Source: Anagrus nilaparvatae
Taxonomy: Eukaryota; Arthropoda; Insecta; Hymenoptera; Mymaridae
Assembly (NCBI GenBank): GCA_022575985.1
Contig: JAKSXM010000147.1
Span: 18,138,001-18,202,000, forward strand
Direction: 5' to 3'
Length of the DNA: 64,000 nt
In this document: positions 18,198 to 28,200 of the stretch, in pieces
How positions within the stretch are numbered: the first letter of the stretch is position 1
Layout: the number at the start of each line of letters is the position of its first letter
The notes under the pieces: model-generated
Told to the model about the DNA's origin: nothing
The model's database searches: none
The model's input: the letters and a program-made list of their open reading frames with translations, nothing else
Made by a program: the position numbers and the translations under genes

Positions 18198-21194
18198 TTA
18201 GGGTGTCGTCAATAACTTTTTTGTACGCAAAATCTCCTCCACGTACCTTGCCACGACGCTCCATGATTCCTCGTTCTGGAGCATTTTTCCGACTATGTTA
18301 TCGGGTGTGACTTCTTCAACCTCTGCTTCCAGCGCTCTCCTTTTAGTTATCCAGCGGTCACACTCGAAAAACGTGTGACGCGCGTCATCTCGTTTGTCGG
18401 GACAGAATACACATTCAGGGCTCACGACCTTTCCCATCCTAAAGAGATAAGATTGGAAAAGCCCATGGCCACTGAGGAACTGTGTCAAGAAGTAGTTTAC
18501 CTCTCCGTGCCCTCTCTGAGTCCAGGGCGCGACCTCTTTTATGAGGCGCCTGGTCCATGCGCTGTCTGTGCCATCCCTCCAGAGCGTCTGCCACTCCAGC
18601 ATCACATCCCTCCTAGCTTCCGCTCTGATACGGTCGACGTCGCCTTCATTTTTTCTATCATAAATAAGTTTACGCTCTTTGGCAAGTAGCTGAATAGGAA
18701 TAATTCCTGCGATGACAAGAACTGCCGCTTCCGAGACAGTCCTGTATGCGCAAGAAACCCTCAGAGCACCCTGCCTCTGCACTCTTGTCATACCTTTCGA
18801 ATATATATCCTTATCCAGTGCCTCACTCCAAATCTCCGCTCCGTACAATAGGATAGAGTGAGTTACGGACATTAGCAGCTTTCTCCTGCTGGACTTTGGT
18901 CCATTCATGTTCGACATCAGCCTGCTCAGGGCTAGCGTCGTGGTACCTGCCTTCTTGACCCTTTGAGAAATATGTTCGAAATAGGTCCGCTTCGTATCCA
19001 AAACTATTCCAAGATATTTGGCGAACCTTTTCGTCTCTATAATGGTATCCTCGCCAACCCGTATTGGAATAACGGTATTGATTTGCTTCCTCGTGAACAT
19101 CACGATCTCGGTCTTAGCGACTGCCAGACTTAATCCGTGCTCTTCCATCCATGCATTTGTCTTTAACATGCAGACGCTCAAGCTATCCTGTGCTTGTTGC
19201 ACGTTCCTTGCTATGATCACGAGGGCAATATCATCCGCATAGCCTATCATAAAGCAGCCATCCGCTAACTCCATCCTCAGGATACCATCATAAGAGATGT
19301 TCCATAGGTCAGGTCCCAATATGGAGCCCTGAGCTGCACCAGCTGTCACTTTCCTACTTCTCTTCCCTTGAAGAGTCTCGTACAATAGTACTCTGTCACT
19401 TAGGTAACTCTTCATTACCCGCATCAAATAATTTGGTACTGCAAAGTCATTTAGTCCTTGAAGGAACTTTGTCCACTTTGCAGAATTGAATGCGTTCTTG
19501 ACGTCCAGGGTGACCAAAAGAGTAATTTTACGTGAGTAATGATTACCCGTTTGGGCCCTGGTTATCGCGTCAACGACCTCCTTCACAGCCCCGATCGTGG
19601 ACCTCCCCCGTCTAAATCCGTATTGCCGAGGAGATAAATCCCCTGCTGCTTCTACTGCGTTTAAGATACGCGGTTGTAGCATTTTTTCGAAGCCCTTTCC
19701 AGCTGTATCCAGCAGTCCTAGTGGTCGCCAGTAGGACGGGAGTGTGGGATCTCCCTTTCCTTTACTGATAAGGACCAACAGTGCCTTTTTCCATCGCCTA
19801 CTGAAAACTCCAGCTCGTAGGCACGAGTTGTACATCATTAACATCAATGACGGACACTCGTGCGCAGCGATTCTTATAATTTCGGCTGGTATGCCGTCTG
19901 GGCCGGGGGCTTTCTTATTTCTGAGAGAGTCTACGGCAGCGAACAGCTCTTCTTGCGTGAAGTCCGGGATTTCGGTTACCCTAATGTCCTCCTCTTGGTC
20001 TATTCTCGACGGGTGCATCGGAAACAGAGCATCAACTACTGTCCTTGCTTCCTCTTCGTCCATTAGTGAGCTAGCAGCAAATCCCCTTAGCTTTTTCGTG
20101 ACTATCTTGAAGCCCAATCCCCAGGGATCGTTGTCCACTTCAAGGCACAGATTCCTTTCGCAGCGGATCTTACTGGCATTGATTGCCCGCCTCAAAGATC
20201 GCTTCACTTCCTTATGGACTCTCATCAGTTCCCTTGCTTCTTCGCGAGACTTGGCCCTAGTTGCTCTTCTTCGCGTCATGTGGCTTTGCCTACGTAACTC
20301 TGCAATTTCTGTGCTCCACCAATATACAGGTGGGTTCCTTCCATTAAACCTTTTTCGAAGCATGGAAGCGTCACATGCTTTTTTGAGCAGCGTCATTACT
20401 TCGGATACTACATTCTCCGCGTCTTCCTTACTTCCTACTCTGCGGGGTTTCATTAGAATTGCCCTTTGTCCCATCATTAAAACTCGTATAAATTTTTCTT
20501 TGTTCAGCTTATTGAGGTTCCAGCCTCTTGGTTTTGGCCTATATGCCTCTCCAGGGGGCAGTCTCTCATGCTGAATTTCGAACGAGATGTACTGGTGGTC
20601 GCTCGCAGTAAAGACTTCCATGACGTGCCAGTTATTGACTCTCGTACTCAGGCCTTCGGATGCGAAGGAGACGTCAATTATAGTTTCAGTAAAGCTGGGC
20701 CTTCTAAAGGTTGTGGTGTTACCCACGTTTAGAACAACGAGACCCAGCCTTGACACCATTTCTAGTGTCGCTGCTCCTTTTGAGTCAGTATAGGGTATAC
20801 CCCAGTCGACAGCTTTGGCATTAAAGTCTCCTGCAACAATTAAGTTGCCACCCGCTTCTCTTGCGAAGTCCTCTATGTCTGCCAATTTCGTATAGTAGTC
20901 CTGTATACGTCCTGTTGGAGTTAGGTAACAGCTGACGTACGTTATGGCTTTGCTTTTAATCCATGCAAAACCCCTGCCCCTTCCTGATGCTTCGACTGGA
21001 ACATTTCCAGGATTTGCGACCCAAATAGCTGCGGTTCCAAATTCATCCGCGAACCAAGTGGTTGGGTTTGGATTAGTCATTGGGTACTGCTCGCTGATGA
21101 TCCACAGGTCAGCCTTGATCTCCCTCTGAATTTGATACATGAGCTGGTTTGCGATCCAGCTTCTGTGCATATTTCCTTGGACAACCCTGATCAT
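18198..21194 (-). CDS. ORF2 of R1-clade element A2: endonuclease-reverse transcriptase
   Basis: A 998-residue polyprotein that nicks target DNA and copies element RNA onto it. Residues 1-220 form an APE-type endonuclease: QGNMHRS at the start, GDFNAKAVDWG near 120, and TASDHQYISF near 200 with the catalytic Asp-His. The reverse transcriptase centre follows: APGPDGIPAE near 410, LVTLDVKNAFNSA (catalytic Asp) near 540, AAQGSILGPDLWN, and IGYADDIAL near 630 with the catalytic Asp pair. The C-terminus has the R1-type zinc knuckle CVFCPDKRDDARHTFFEC. The start codon overlaps the ORF1 stop as ATGA, which suggests coupled translation by termination-reinitiation, as in related SART-type elements. No stop or frameshift is visible. 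A 5'-truncated relative (A3) lies at 51337-53377. Confidence 0.92.
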   Translation of the reverse strand: MIRVVQGNMHRSWIANQLMYQIQREIKADLWIISEQYPMTNPNPTTWFADEFGTAAIWVANPGNVPVEASGRGRGFAWIKSKAITYVSCYLTPTGRIQDYYTKLADIEDFAREAGGNLIVAGDFNAKAVDWGIPYTDSKGAATLEMVSRLGLVVLNVGNTTTFRRPSFTETIIDVSFASEGLSTRVNNWHVMEVFTASDHQYISFEIQHERLPPGEAYRPKPRGWNLNKLNKEKFIRVLMMGQRAILMKPRRVGSKEDAENVVSEVMTLLKKACDASMLRKRFNGRNPPVYWWSTEIAELRRQSHMTRRRATRAKSREEARELMRVHKEVKRSLRRAINASKIRCERNLCLEVDNDPWGLGFKIVTKKLRGFAASSLMDEEEARTVVDALFPMHPSRIDQEEDIRVTEIPDFTQEELFAAVDSLRNKKAPGPDGIPAEIIRIAAHECPSLMLMMYNSCLRAGVFSRRWKKALLVLISKGKGDPTLPSYWRPLGLLDTAGKGFEKMLQPRILNAVEAAGDLSPRQYGFRRGRSTIGAVKEVVDAITRAQTGNHYSRKITLLVTLDVKNAFNSAKWTKFLQGLNDFAVPNYLMRVMKSYLSDRVLLYETLQGKRSRKVTAGAAQGSILGPDLWNISYDGILRMELADGCFMIGYADDIALVIIARNVQQAQDSLSVCMLKTNAWMEEHGLSLAVAKTEIVMFTRKQINTVIPIRVGEDTIIETKRFAKYLGIVLDTKRTYFEHISQRVKKAGTTTLALSRLMSNMNGPKSSRRKLLMSVTHSILLYGAEIWSEALDKDIYSKGMTRVQRQGALRVSCAYRTVSEAAVLVIAGIIPIQLLAKERKLIYDRKNEGDVDRIRAEARRDVMLEWQTLWRDGTDSAWTRRLIKEVAPWTQRGHGEVNYFLTQFLSGHGLFQSYLFRMGKVVSPECVFCPDKRDDARHTFFECDRWITKRRALEAEVEEVTPDNIVGKMLQNEESWSVVARYVEEILRTKKLLTTP

Positions 21195-22723
21195 TTTGTG
21201 ATCGCTTTTTTGAACTCAGCGCACTTCCTGGAACCCGGAAAGTGCTTGAGTTCGTTTCCCTTCATTTTAGCAGCTTTGCAGAGGAAGCATCGCAGCTTTC
21301 CTGTGCATTCGTCTGCCTTGTGGTTTTCCAGTCCACATTTAAAGCAAAGTTTGCTTCTATCGGGCCCCTTGCAATTTCCTGCAATATGCCCGTAGGCTAA
21401 GCATCTGAAGCATCTAAGTGGGGTAGACTGCAGTCTTACTCTACAGTTCCCCAGGCCTAGCTTAATGCTACCTTTTTTGACCAGCTTAAACGCAGCCTTT
21501 TCGTCCATCTCTATTGTCGCTAATCTCTGCTCCCGAATATTAGGCTGAGATAGCTTTACCTGAATCGGTCCGGTTTCCTTCAAGGCAGCTTTCAGGGCTA
21601 CCTCTACTTCTTTTTTCGTGGTAAGGCAGTCGATGTCCCGAATCTGGAGGTTCCGACGTGGCGTCAAACATGCGACGTTCACGTTCTCCCCCATTGTTGC
21701 CTTGACTGCCTCGAAAAGAGCTGTTTGCCCTTCTGTTTTTCCTTTCATCTCTATCAATACGTTACCGGCTTGAGTTTTTCTTACTGAACAGATGTTAGCT
21801 GCAGTAGCCTCTCCACTAACGCTTTCCTTGATCTGCTTCAAGACATCCGCGTACGCTTTCCCTTCTGGTAGCTTAATTGCGACTGCCTTGTCTCTAGCTC
21901 TAGGAAGCTTCGCTTTCCCCTTGGCGTTCCCTTTCTTCTTTTCTTTTTTTCTTTCCTCGTCTTTTTCTCTCTCTGCCTTTTTCCTTTTCTTTCTCCTGTT
22001 CCTTCGGCCAGTGTAATCTTGGAATTCGTCATTGTCCCCAAGAGGAGTCTCAGTAGGTTCCGGCGTCTTGTCTCTATTTCCTTCCAATTCCGTCACTGTT
22101 TCTTTTGTCATTCTTACCAATGAAACAGTAAGCCTAGGATACGTTGGCGGCTTGTTAAACCTGGCAGCTGAGAGTGGTTTTGCCACGGATGCAGCAGAAT
22201 TGGCTTTCTGTGCCGAATTTTTTGGGCTACTCCCGCTCGCAGGCTTCTTTGAGGGAGTCTGCTTTCCTGTCTCATTTTCCTCTTCCGAATTTTCTCGAAA
22301 CCTTTTCTTTGTATTTTGAGCAGCTTTAGATTGCTCAGTAATATACTGCTTTAATTCGGTTTCGATAGAAAGGACTTCTCGAACTTGCATGCCTTTAATT
22401 GTCGTCAGTTTGTTTAGATTATTCTTTATCAGCCTAACACCGTCTTGGATTACCATCGAAATGTTAGTCTGCTTTTTAATCTTTTCCTCCATCTGGGCAA
22501 CGTGAGATAGCATCTCTTCATATATCTCATCGATTGTCGCATGACATCGATTCAACTGCGTGACGTTTTTGCCAATTGAAGTACTGGCAAAAGTCGCCTG
22601 GACCATATCATTTTGTTGCTTTTCATCTATGATTTCACAGTCCATGTCCTGTGTAGAACGATCTTCACCATTCTTCTTATTTTCATTTCTGCTTTTGTAT
22701 GTATTTTTATCAGACATTTTCAA
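21191..22723 (-). CDS. ORF1 of R1-clade element A2: Gag-like nucleic-acid-binding protein
   Basis: A 510-residue protein, expected to coat element RNA and to direct the particle to the nucleus or target. Order: an N-terminal polar and helical region (about 1-150); a Lys/Ser/Pro-rich linker; a very basic Lys/Glu-rich stretch (about 245-275, runs of RKKRKKAEREKDEERKK type); a folded middle domain with GKAYADVLKQIKE and VRKTQAGNVLIE; and near the C-terminus CCHC zinc knuckles beginning CFRCLAYGHIAGNC and CFKCGLENHKADEC, then a third Cys-rich motif (CFLCKAAKMKGNELKHF). This arrangement is standard for R1/TRAS/SART-type ORF1. The Met at 22723 is chosen because an in-frame untranslated leader precedes it. 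The stop codon overlaps the ORF2 start. Confidence 0.9.
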   Translation of the reverse strand: MKMSDKNTYKSRNENKKNGEDRSTQDMDCEIIDEKQQNDMVQATFASTSIGKNVTQLNRCHATIDEIYEEMLSHVAQMEEKIKKQTNISMVIQDGVRLIKNNLNKLTTIKGMQVREVLSIETELKQYITEQSKAAQNTKKRFRENSEEENETGKQTPSKKPASGSSPKNSAQKANSAASVAKPLSAARFNKPPTYPRLTVSLVRMTKETVTELEGNRDKTPEPTETPLGDNDEFQDYTGRRNRRKKRKKAEREKDEERKKEKKKGNAKGKAKLPRARDKAVAIKLPEGKAYADVLKQIKESVSGEATAANICSVRKTQAGNVLIEMKGKTEGQTALFEAVKATMGENVNVACLTPRRNLQIRDIDCLTTKKEVEVALKAALKETGPIQVKLSQPNIREQRLATIEMDEKAAFKLVKKGSIKLGLGNCRVRLQSTPLRCFRCLAYGHIAGNCKGPDRSKLCFKCGLENHKADECTGKLRCFLCKAAKMKGNELKHFPGSRKCAEFKKAITK

Positions 22724-23817
22724 ATCATTAAGGATTCATCACTCCATGTGCAACGGCCTCCTTCGACCCCTCACATTCTGGGCAGCTGACATGCAGACTG
22801 GTTGCATCACAGAGGATATAGCTGACGGCATGTACTTGCACTACCTTGCTCCTCCCATTCCTCCGCGAATAAAAGCATAATTCGCTTCGGAAATTTAGAG
22901 TCCTCCAGCAGCTTGGGTACATACCGGCAACATCGCCAAGCCGTTAATGATGGGCTCCGGCTGCAGAGAACCCCACCTCCCGTCTTGCGTCAGCAAAGGC
23001 CAAAGATGGTTCAGGTTGCTCGGCACGCAACCAGACAGCTCGCTTCCCCATCCAGGATCCTCTTTTGGCACTCACGGGTCGCGCCGCACGGCATACTGTC
23101 CATACCGTGCATGTGTGTAGACAAACACGTTTAGTTGTGTTTGTAAACACACATGTCCCGCATGGGCAGACACACGGCGGAGGATTTTAGAGTTTCCTCA
23201 AAACACAGCTAGAGTTCCTTGGGTTTGCCACGCCCATCCAGAAAGGCCGAAGTCTTCCTGGCCCCGAGGTTTACCTTCACACATTACTAAACCAGAAAGT
23301 AATAACCACGAGTCATAGTTTAGCGGAGCCCGCAACTAGCCTTTAATCGGCTGCGTCGCTGTGCTCAAGGTGGAAATCTCCCATGCTAAGAGCCATATAC
23401 CTAAGGCCTAAGGCGACCCCGCATATAGCTTAAATCGCACTTAAATTTGGAGAAGACCTTGGAGCCCCTTTTGGTGTGCCGTTTCTTCAGAGATACTTAT
23501 GGATAGCAGTCTGCGGCACTCCATTAAGGATGCACAGAGGAAAAGCAAGGCATAAACCCGATTTATAGGGCAGCCTCAGTTATTCCAGAAAGCGATAAGC
23601 TGTCTGCGGCATACCCAATGAAAGTGCATTGTGGTACAGCAGTATGCGTGTACCACAGTGAAGAGCAAGGCATGGGACCCGTTTATAGGGCAGCCTCAGT
23701 TGTTCCAGAAAGCTATGTCCTGTATCTCTGTTTCCAGTTCAACCTTGGAAAGGTGGCCTGAACTACCTTCCTCCTTCCTCAGCCTTATGAGGCGCCGGGC
23801 TTAGGACCGGTATAGCG

Positions 23818-23822
<5 letters not shown>
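22724..23822 (-). promoter_or_regulatory. 5' untranslated region of element A2, with an internal 120-bp repeat
   Basis: About 1.1 kb without long frames between the element 5' end (CTCCGCTATACCGG on the minus strand) and ORF1. Non-LTR elements carry their promoter in this region. A 120-bp unit is tandemly repeated: TTTATAGGGCAGCCTCAGTT occurs at about 23562 and 23682. The same pair is present in A1 (about 17462 and 17582). Such 5' repeats are often promoter units; here this is inference. Confidence 0.6.
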
Positions 23823-23876
<54 letters not shown>

Positions 23877-23889
23877 TTGGAATAATAAT
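23823..23889. repeat. (AAT)n microsatellite between elements A2 and B
   Basis: About 18 uninterrupted AAT units, then TTGG and a further short AAT run. It is the largest surviving piece of the microsatellite that received A1, A2 and B; other pieces are at about 15948-15969, 17725-17745 and 30481-30502. Confidence 0.9.
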
Positions 23890-23901
23890 AATTTCCTTCC
23901 A

Positions 23902-25254
23902 TTGGAAGGAAATTTATCCGACCACGAACGGCAAAATGAAGAGCGCTCAATAACCGAAAAAAATAGGAAGGAACTAGAAGAGCAAAGGAGGAAGAAAAAA
24001 TTGCTTCAAGAAGACTCAAACAGAAAGAGGCTGCAAGATCAACGCGAAGCTAAGTATTTGCGTGAAAAACGCCTACTGGAAGCAGGGAAAAATCAGGAAG
24101 GGCTCAAGGAGCTGAAGCCAAATGAAACGGCTAGCAACCGGTCTCTCACGGATCATCAAGACCCAGAGAAACTGGCAAATAACCCTAAGGTAGTCGAGTC
24201 TCATACAGAGACTCAAGTTTTGGAAGATGGCAAAATCCATCAAAGTGAGCATAATAATGCAAATGGTCCCAAAAGGATCAGCAAGACCGAGAGGAAAAAG
24301 ATGAAGAAGCAAAAAAGGCTGCAGCTTCAACAGGGAAACCAGGTACCTAAAATTCCGGGCCCGTTGCAAAAACAGGTCCAGGTAGAAAAAATACCAAACA
24401 AAGTAGATGCCTGGGAAAAACCCAAAAAGAAGCAGAAAGCTAAGAAGAAGAATATTCAGCAACCAAAAAGGCCTGCTGAAACGGGCAGTTCCAAGCCTAG
24501 TAGGCGTAGGTACAAAAAGAGGATGGAGGCCCTACTTATAAAACCAGCAGCAGGCCATACGTACGAGGAGACTCTTCTCAACATCAAGAAGAACGTCATG
24601 CTCGAAGATTCGGGGGCTAAAGTTCACCGAATCCGTAAGACGCAAGGCGGCAGTGTCCTGATCGAGCTGGAATCGATAGAGGATTCCGGGAAACTACAGG
24701 AAGCGGTTCAAGCGGTAACGGGTCCTGATTCGAACGTCCGGGATATGATCCCCATGCTGAAACTCGAAATCCGAGATCTTGATGGGGTCACGAACGAACG
24801 GGAGATCAGGGAAGCCGTTGCCAAAGAAATAGGAATTGAACGTGGAGATCTACTACCCCCAGTCTCCATTTTCAAAACTAAAGGCACTACGAGCCAAATG
24901 GCAGTGGTAGAGCTGCTCGAGGTAGATGCTCTACGCCTGGCCAAGAAGGGAAGAATCCAAATTGGCTGGGCTTCTAACAGAGTGCGCCTTCGAGCGAATG
25001 CAAGGCGCTGTTTTAGATGTCTGGGCTATGGACATAACCAGTATGTCTGCAAAGGCCCAGACCGAAGAAAAGCGTACCTCAAATGTGGCGTTGACGGCCA
25101 TAAAAGAAGCGAATGCCAGAAGGAAACGCCCGAGTGTTTCCTCTGCAAGAATAGGGACGACAAGTGCTCTACGGAGCACTATGCCGGAGAAGGAAACTGC
25201 CCCAGCTACCGGGAGGCTCTGGCTGCGGCAAGGAATAAGTGTCATCGGAAATGA
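23902..25254 (+). CDS. ORF1 of R1-clade element B: Gag-like protein with zinc knuckles
   Basis: A 450-codon frame homologous in layout to A2 ORF1. It has a highly charged N-terminal half rich in Glu, Lys, Arg and Gln (probable coiled coil, about 10-60), a Lys-rich linker near 150-200, the middle domain with HTYEETLLNIKKNV and VHRIRKTQGGSVLIE, and C-terminal knuckles CFRCLGYGHNQYVC, CGVDGHKRSEC and CFLCKNRDDKCSTEH. In the second knuckle the first Cys is replaced (AYLKCGVDGH in place of CxKCG), so that finger may not bind zinc. The Met at 23902 is the first in the frame but lies only a few bases from the microsatellite, so a longer N-terminus may have been lost. The stop overlaps the ORF2 start (ATGA). 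Confidence 0.82.
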   Translation: MEGNLSDHERQNEERSITEKNRKELEEQRRKKKLLQEDSNRKRLQDQREAKYLREKRLLEAGKNQEGLKELKPNETASNRSLTDHQDPEKLANNPKVVESHTETQVLEDGKIHQSEHNNANGPKRISKTERKKMKKQKRLQLQQGNQVPKIPGPLQKQVQVEKIPNKVDAWEKPKKKQKAKKKNIQQPKRPAETGSSKPSRRRYKKRMEALLIKPAAGHTYEETLLNIKKNVMLEDSGAKVHRIRKTQGGSVLIELESIEDSGKLQEAVQAVTGPDSNVRDMIPMLKLEIRDLDGVTNEREIREAVAKEIGIERGDLLPPVSIFKTKGTTSQMAVVELLEVDALRLAKKGRIQIGWASNRVRLRANARRCFRCLGYGHNQYVCKGPDRRKAYLKCGVDGHKRSECQKETPECFLCKNRDDKCSTEHYAGEGNCPSYREALAAARNKCHRK

Positions 25255-28200
25255 TCAATGTTCTACAAGGGAACATGAATCAAGCCCGGGAAGCTGGTGC
25301 TTTGTTGGAACAGATTGCCCGTGAAGAGGATTCAAGTATCCTCTTACTAAGCGAGCAATCATACAACATGAACCACAAGTACTGGCTAACCGATGACACT
25401 GGCTGTTGCGCCATATGGCTGCGGGGTAGAGCCCAAACGTCCTTGACCAGAAAAGGGAAAGGCAATTGCCACGTTTGGGTCACGTGCGGGGAGACAACTT
25501 ATATAAGTTGCTACCTCTCCCCAAACGATAGTTCGGAAGTGCTGGCTACAAAGCTGGCCAGCATCGAGAACACGGTTCGGACGGTAACTGGAAGCGTTAT
25601 CCTTGCTGGAGACTTTAACGCTAGGGCCTTAGAATGGGGCATGCCGACGACCAATCCTAGGGGACAGCAGGTACTGGAAATGGCCACTAGATGCAAACTA
25701 GTGGTCCAGAATAGAGGAAACCGGCCCACCTACGAGAGGGCAGGTTGGGGTGCCTCTATCCCAGACATAACCTTTGCAACAGAAGGTGCGTCTGGGAGAA
25801 TTGGCGAATGGACGGTGATGGATGGTTACAATGGTAGCGACCATCATTACATCACCTTCCGGGTGCTTGAGGGAACCTCCCAACGGCCTCCGTACAAGAG
25901 GCGTCCCTTGGGTTGGAATGTACCAAAGATGGACGAGGACAAGTTCGAAGAGTATCTTCGAATGGAGTCGTCGTCCGTCCCTGCTTGGCATGGAGAGGCT
26001 ACAGGTCCCCGCGAGGCTGAAATCTTAGTCAAGAAAGTAACGTCTCTATTGCGAGGGGCGTGTGATGCCTCTATGCCTCGTCGAAGGAGCTCCGCAAGGA
26101 GTGCCACAGGACGCGTAGACGGGCGCAAAGAGCACGGGACAGGCCCGAGGCTGCTGCACTTTCCCAGGAACACAAGGATGCTAAACACCGGCTGGCCAAA
26201 GCTATCCGTCAAAGCAAGGCTCGATGCCTGCGTTCATTACGCGAGGATGTAAACAAAGACCCCTGGGGTCTTGGTTACAAAGTCGTAATGGGCAAGTTGA
26301 ACCGGGGGTCTGACAACATGATGGACGCGGTGTCGACCGAACGAATCATCGGCGCTCTCTTCCCTGAGCGGCCTATCCGGGAAAACCCAGTAGAGGCGAT
26401 ACCCAGGGAGGAAGTGCCGTTATTCAGCGAGGACGAGATGGTGAAGGCCATCAAGGCAATGAAAAATGGCAAGGCGCCGGGGCCGGACGGGATACCAGCG
26501 GAAGTGCTCAAACGAGCGGTCAAAATAATCCCTGGTATCCTGCTAAGCATGTTTAATGCATGCTTGGTGGCGGGAGTGTTTCCAAGGCAGTGGAAGGTGG
26601 CACGTCTCGTGCTCTTGAACAAGGGTAAAGGTGGAGCCCCGGACTCTCCATCATCTTACAGACCCTTGTGCATGTTAAACACCATCGGAAAGGTGATGGA
26701 GAGCATGCTCCGGGCAAGGTTGAGAAGAGCCATCGAGGAAGGCGGTGGCCTTTCCGAGGAGCAGTATGGGTTTCGTGAGGGGCATTCCACGATAGACGCC
26801 ATCCGGCGTGTCGTGGATACCGTGGAGGCTGAGAGGGAAAAGCGGCCTGCAATTTGCAAAGACGTCCTTCTTGTAACGCTGGACGTCAAAAACGCTTTCA
26901 ATTCGGCCAGATGGGATGACATGATCCGGTCTCTCGAGTACGACTTCCGGATACCCAGGTATCTGGGTAACGTAATAAAGGACTACCTACGGGACCGGAG
27001 ACTGCTCTACGACACGCTCGATGGCAGGCGACAGAGGGTTCTGAGTGCGGGCATTGCCCAAGGTTCGGTTCTCGGACCGGACCTGTGGAATGCCTTTTAC
27101 GATGGCCTGTTGCGCGTTCACCTCCCGGAAGGAGCTTCTCTGATCGGGTACGCGGACGACGTGGCTCTGACCATCACTGGCAGGGACATGCAGGTAACCC
27201 AAGAGAGGTTGAATCTAGTCATGAGACAGATCAACCTCTGGATGGGCGAGCATTGGCTCCAGCTCGCGATCCCAAAAACGGAGATCGTACTGCTGACCCG
27301 TCGCACAACAATTTCCACGGACATCGATGTAAATGTCGATGATGGTGGAAACCCTCACACGATCCAAGCCAAGACATCGGTTAAGTACCTGGGAGTTCTG
27401 CTTGATAACAAGCTGAACTTCTGGGAACAATTTCAGAGGTCGAGTGAGAAGGCCGCGTCGATCGCATCCTCCTTGTCAAGGCTCATGGCCAACATAGGAG
27501 GGCCCAAACCCGGGAAGCGAAGATTGTTGATGTCCGTTGTCAACTCTGTCCTGCTTTATGGATCTGAGATCTGGGCGGATATCACCAAATTTGCCAAGTA
27601 CAGACATAAAATATCGTCTGTGCAGCGGCAAGCGGCCCTGAGGATCGCCTGCGCGTACCATACGGTATCGCTCGAAGCGATCCAGGTAGTAGCATCGGTC
27701 ATACCCATCGACCTGCTAGCGTTGGAGCGGAAATACATTTACGATAGTGTAGAGGACCGCGAAGTGGCATCCACTCGCGCCCGCTCCAGCTCTATGGGAA
27801 AATGGCAGGAACGGTGGAAAAAGGAGGAAGAGAAAAATGCCCGATGGACGCGCAGACTGATTTCAGATCTGCAGGCATGGACTGGACGACAACATGGGGA
27901 GGTGGATTTTTACCTCACCCAACACACCAGTCTTGAAGGAAAATTTATCCGATCCAAAATGGTGACAAGAACGGATTGTTTCTACTCATTAAAGACACTT
28001 TGTACATGACAAAAACACCCGGGAAAAATCTGGAACTGCTGCGCTTTTTAAAAAATTCAAAAAAAACGTATTTTACATGCATACCTATACAAAACCTACA
28101 CAATTTTAGGGTTTTTAAGAATTTTCATAGAATTTTTTTTTTAATCAATACTATTCTGTTTTATTTATGATCCCAGGAAAAATATAGTAATCAAACATTA

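Larger units (their letters stand above)
17746..23822 (-). mobile_element. R1-clade element A2, apparently complete, in (AAT)n
   Basis: A minus-strand element of about 6.1 kb with a 5' untranslated region of about 1.1 kb, ORF1 (22723-21191), ORF2 (21194-18198), a 3' untranslated region of about 430 bp with a TTTA-type microsatellite, and a poly(A) tail (T run 17746-17768). Both ends abut AAT microsatellite: seven units on the tail side and about 18 on the 5' side. Both ORFs are open with all recognisable catalytic motifs, the only such case in the window. Its G+C content is visibly higher than the flanks. R1-clade elements are known for sequence-specific targets; the position here fits AAT repeats. 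Confidence 0.88.

Noticed and set aside
19744..20574. A 276-codon plus-strand frame
   Set aside because: Antisense of the A2 reverse transcriptase gene, whose motifs lie on the minus strand.
24073..24462. A hydrophobic 129-codon minus-strand frame
   Set aside because: Antisense of the charged ORF1 of element B; hydrophobicity follows from reading Lys/Glu codons backwards.
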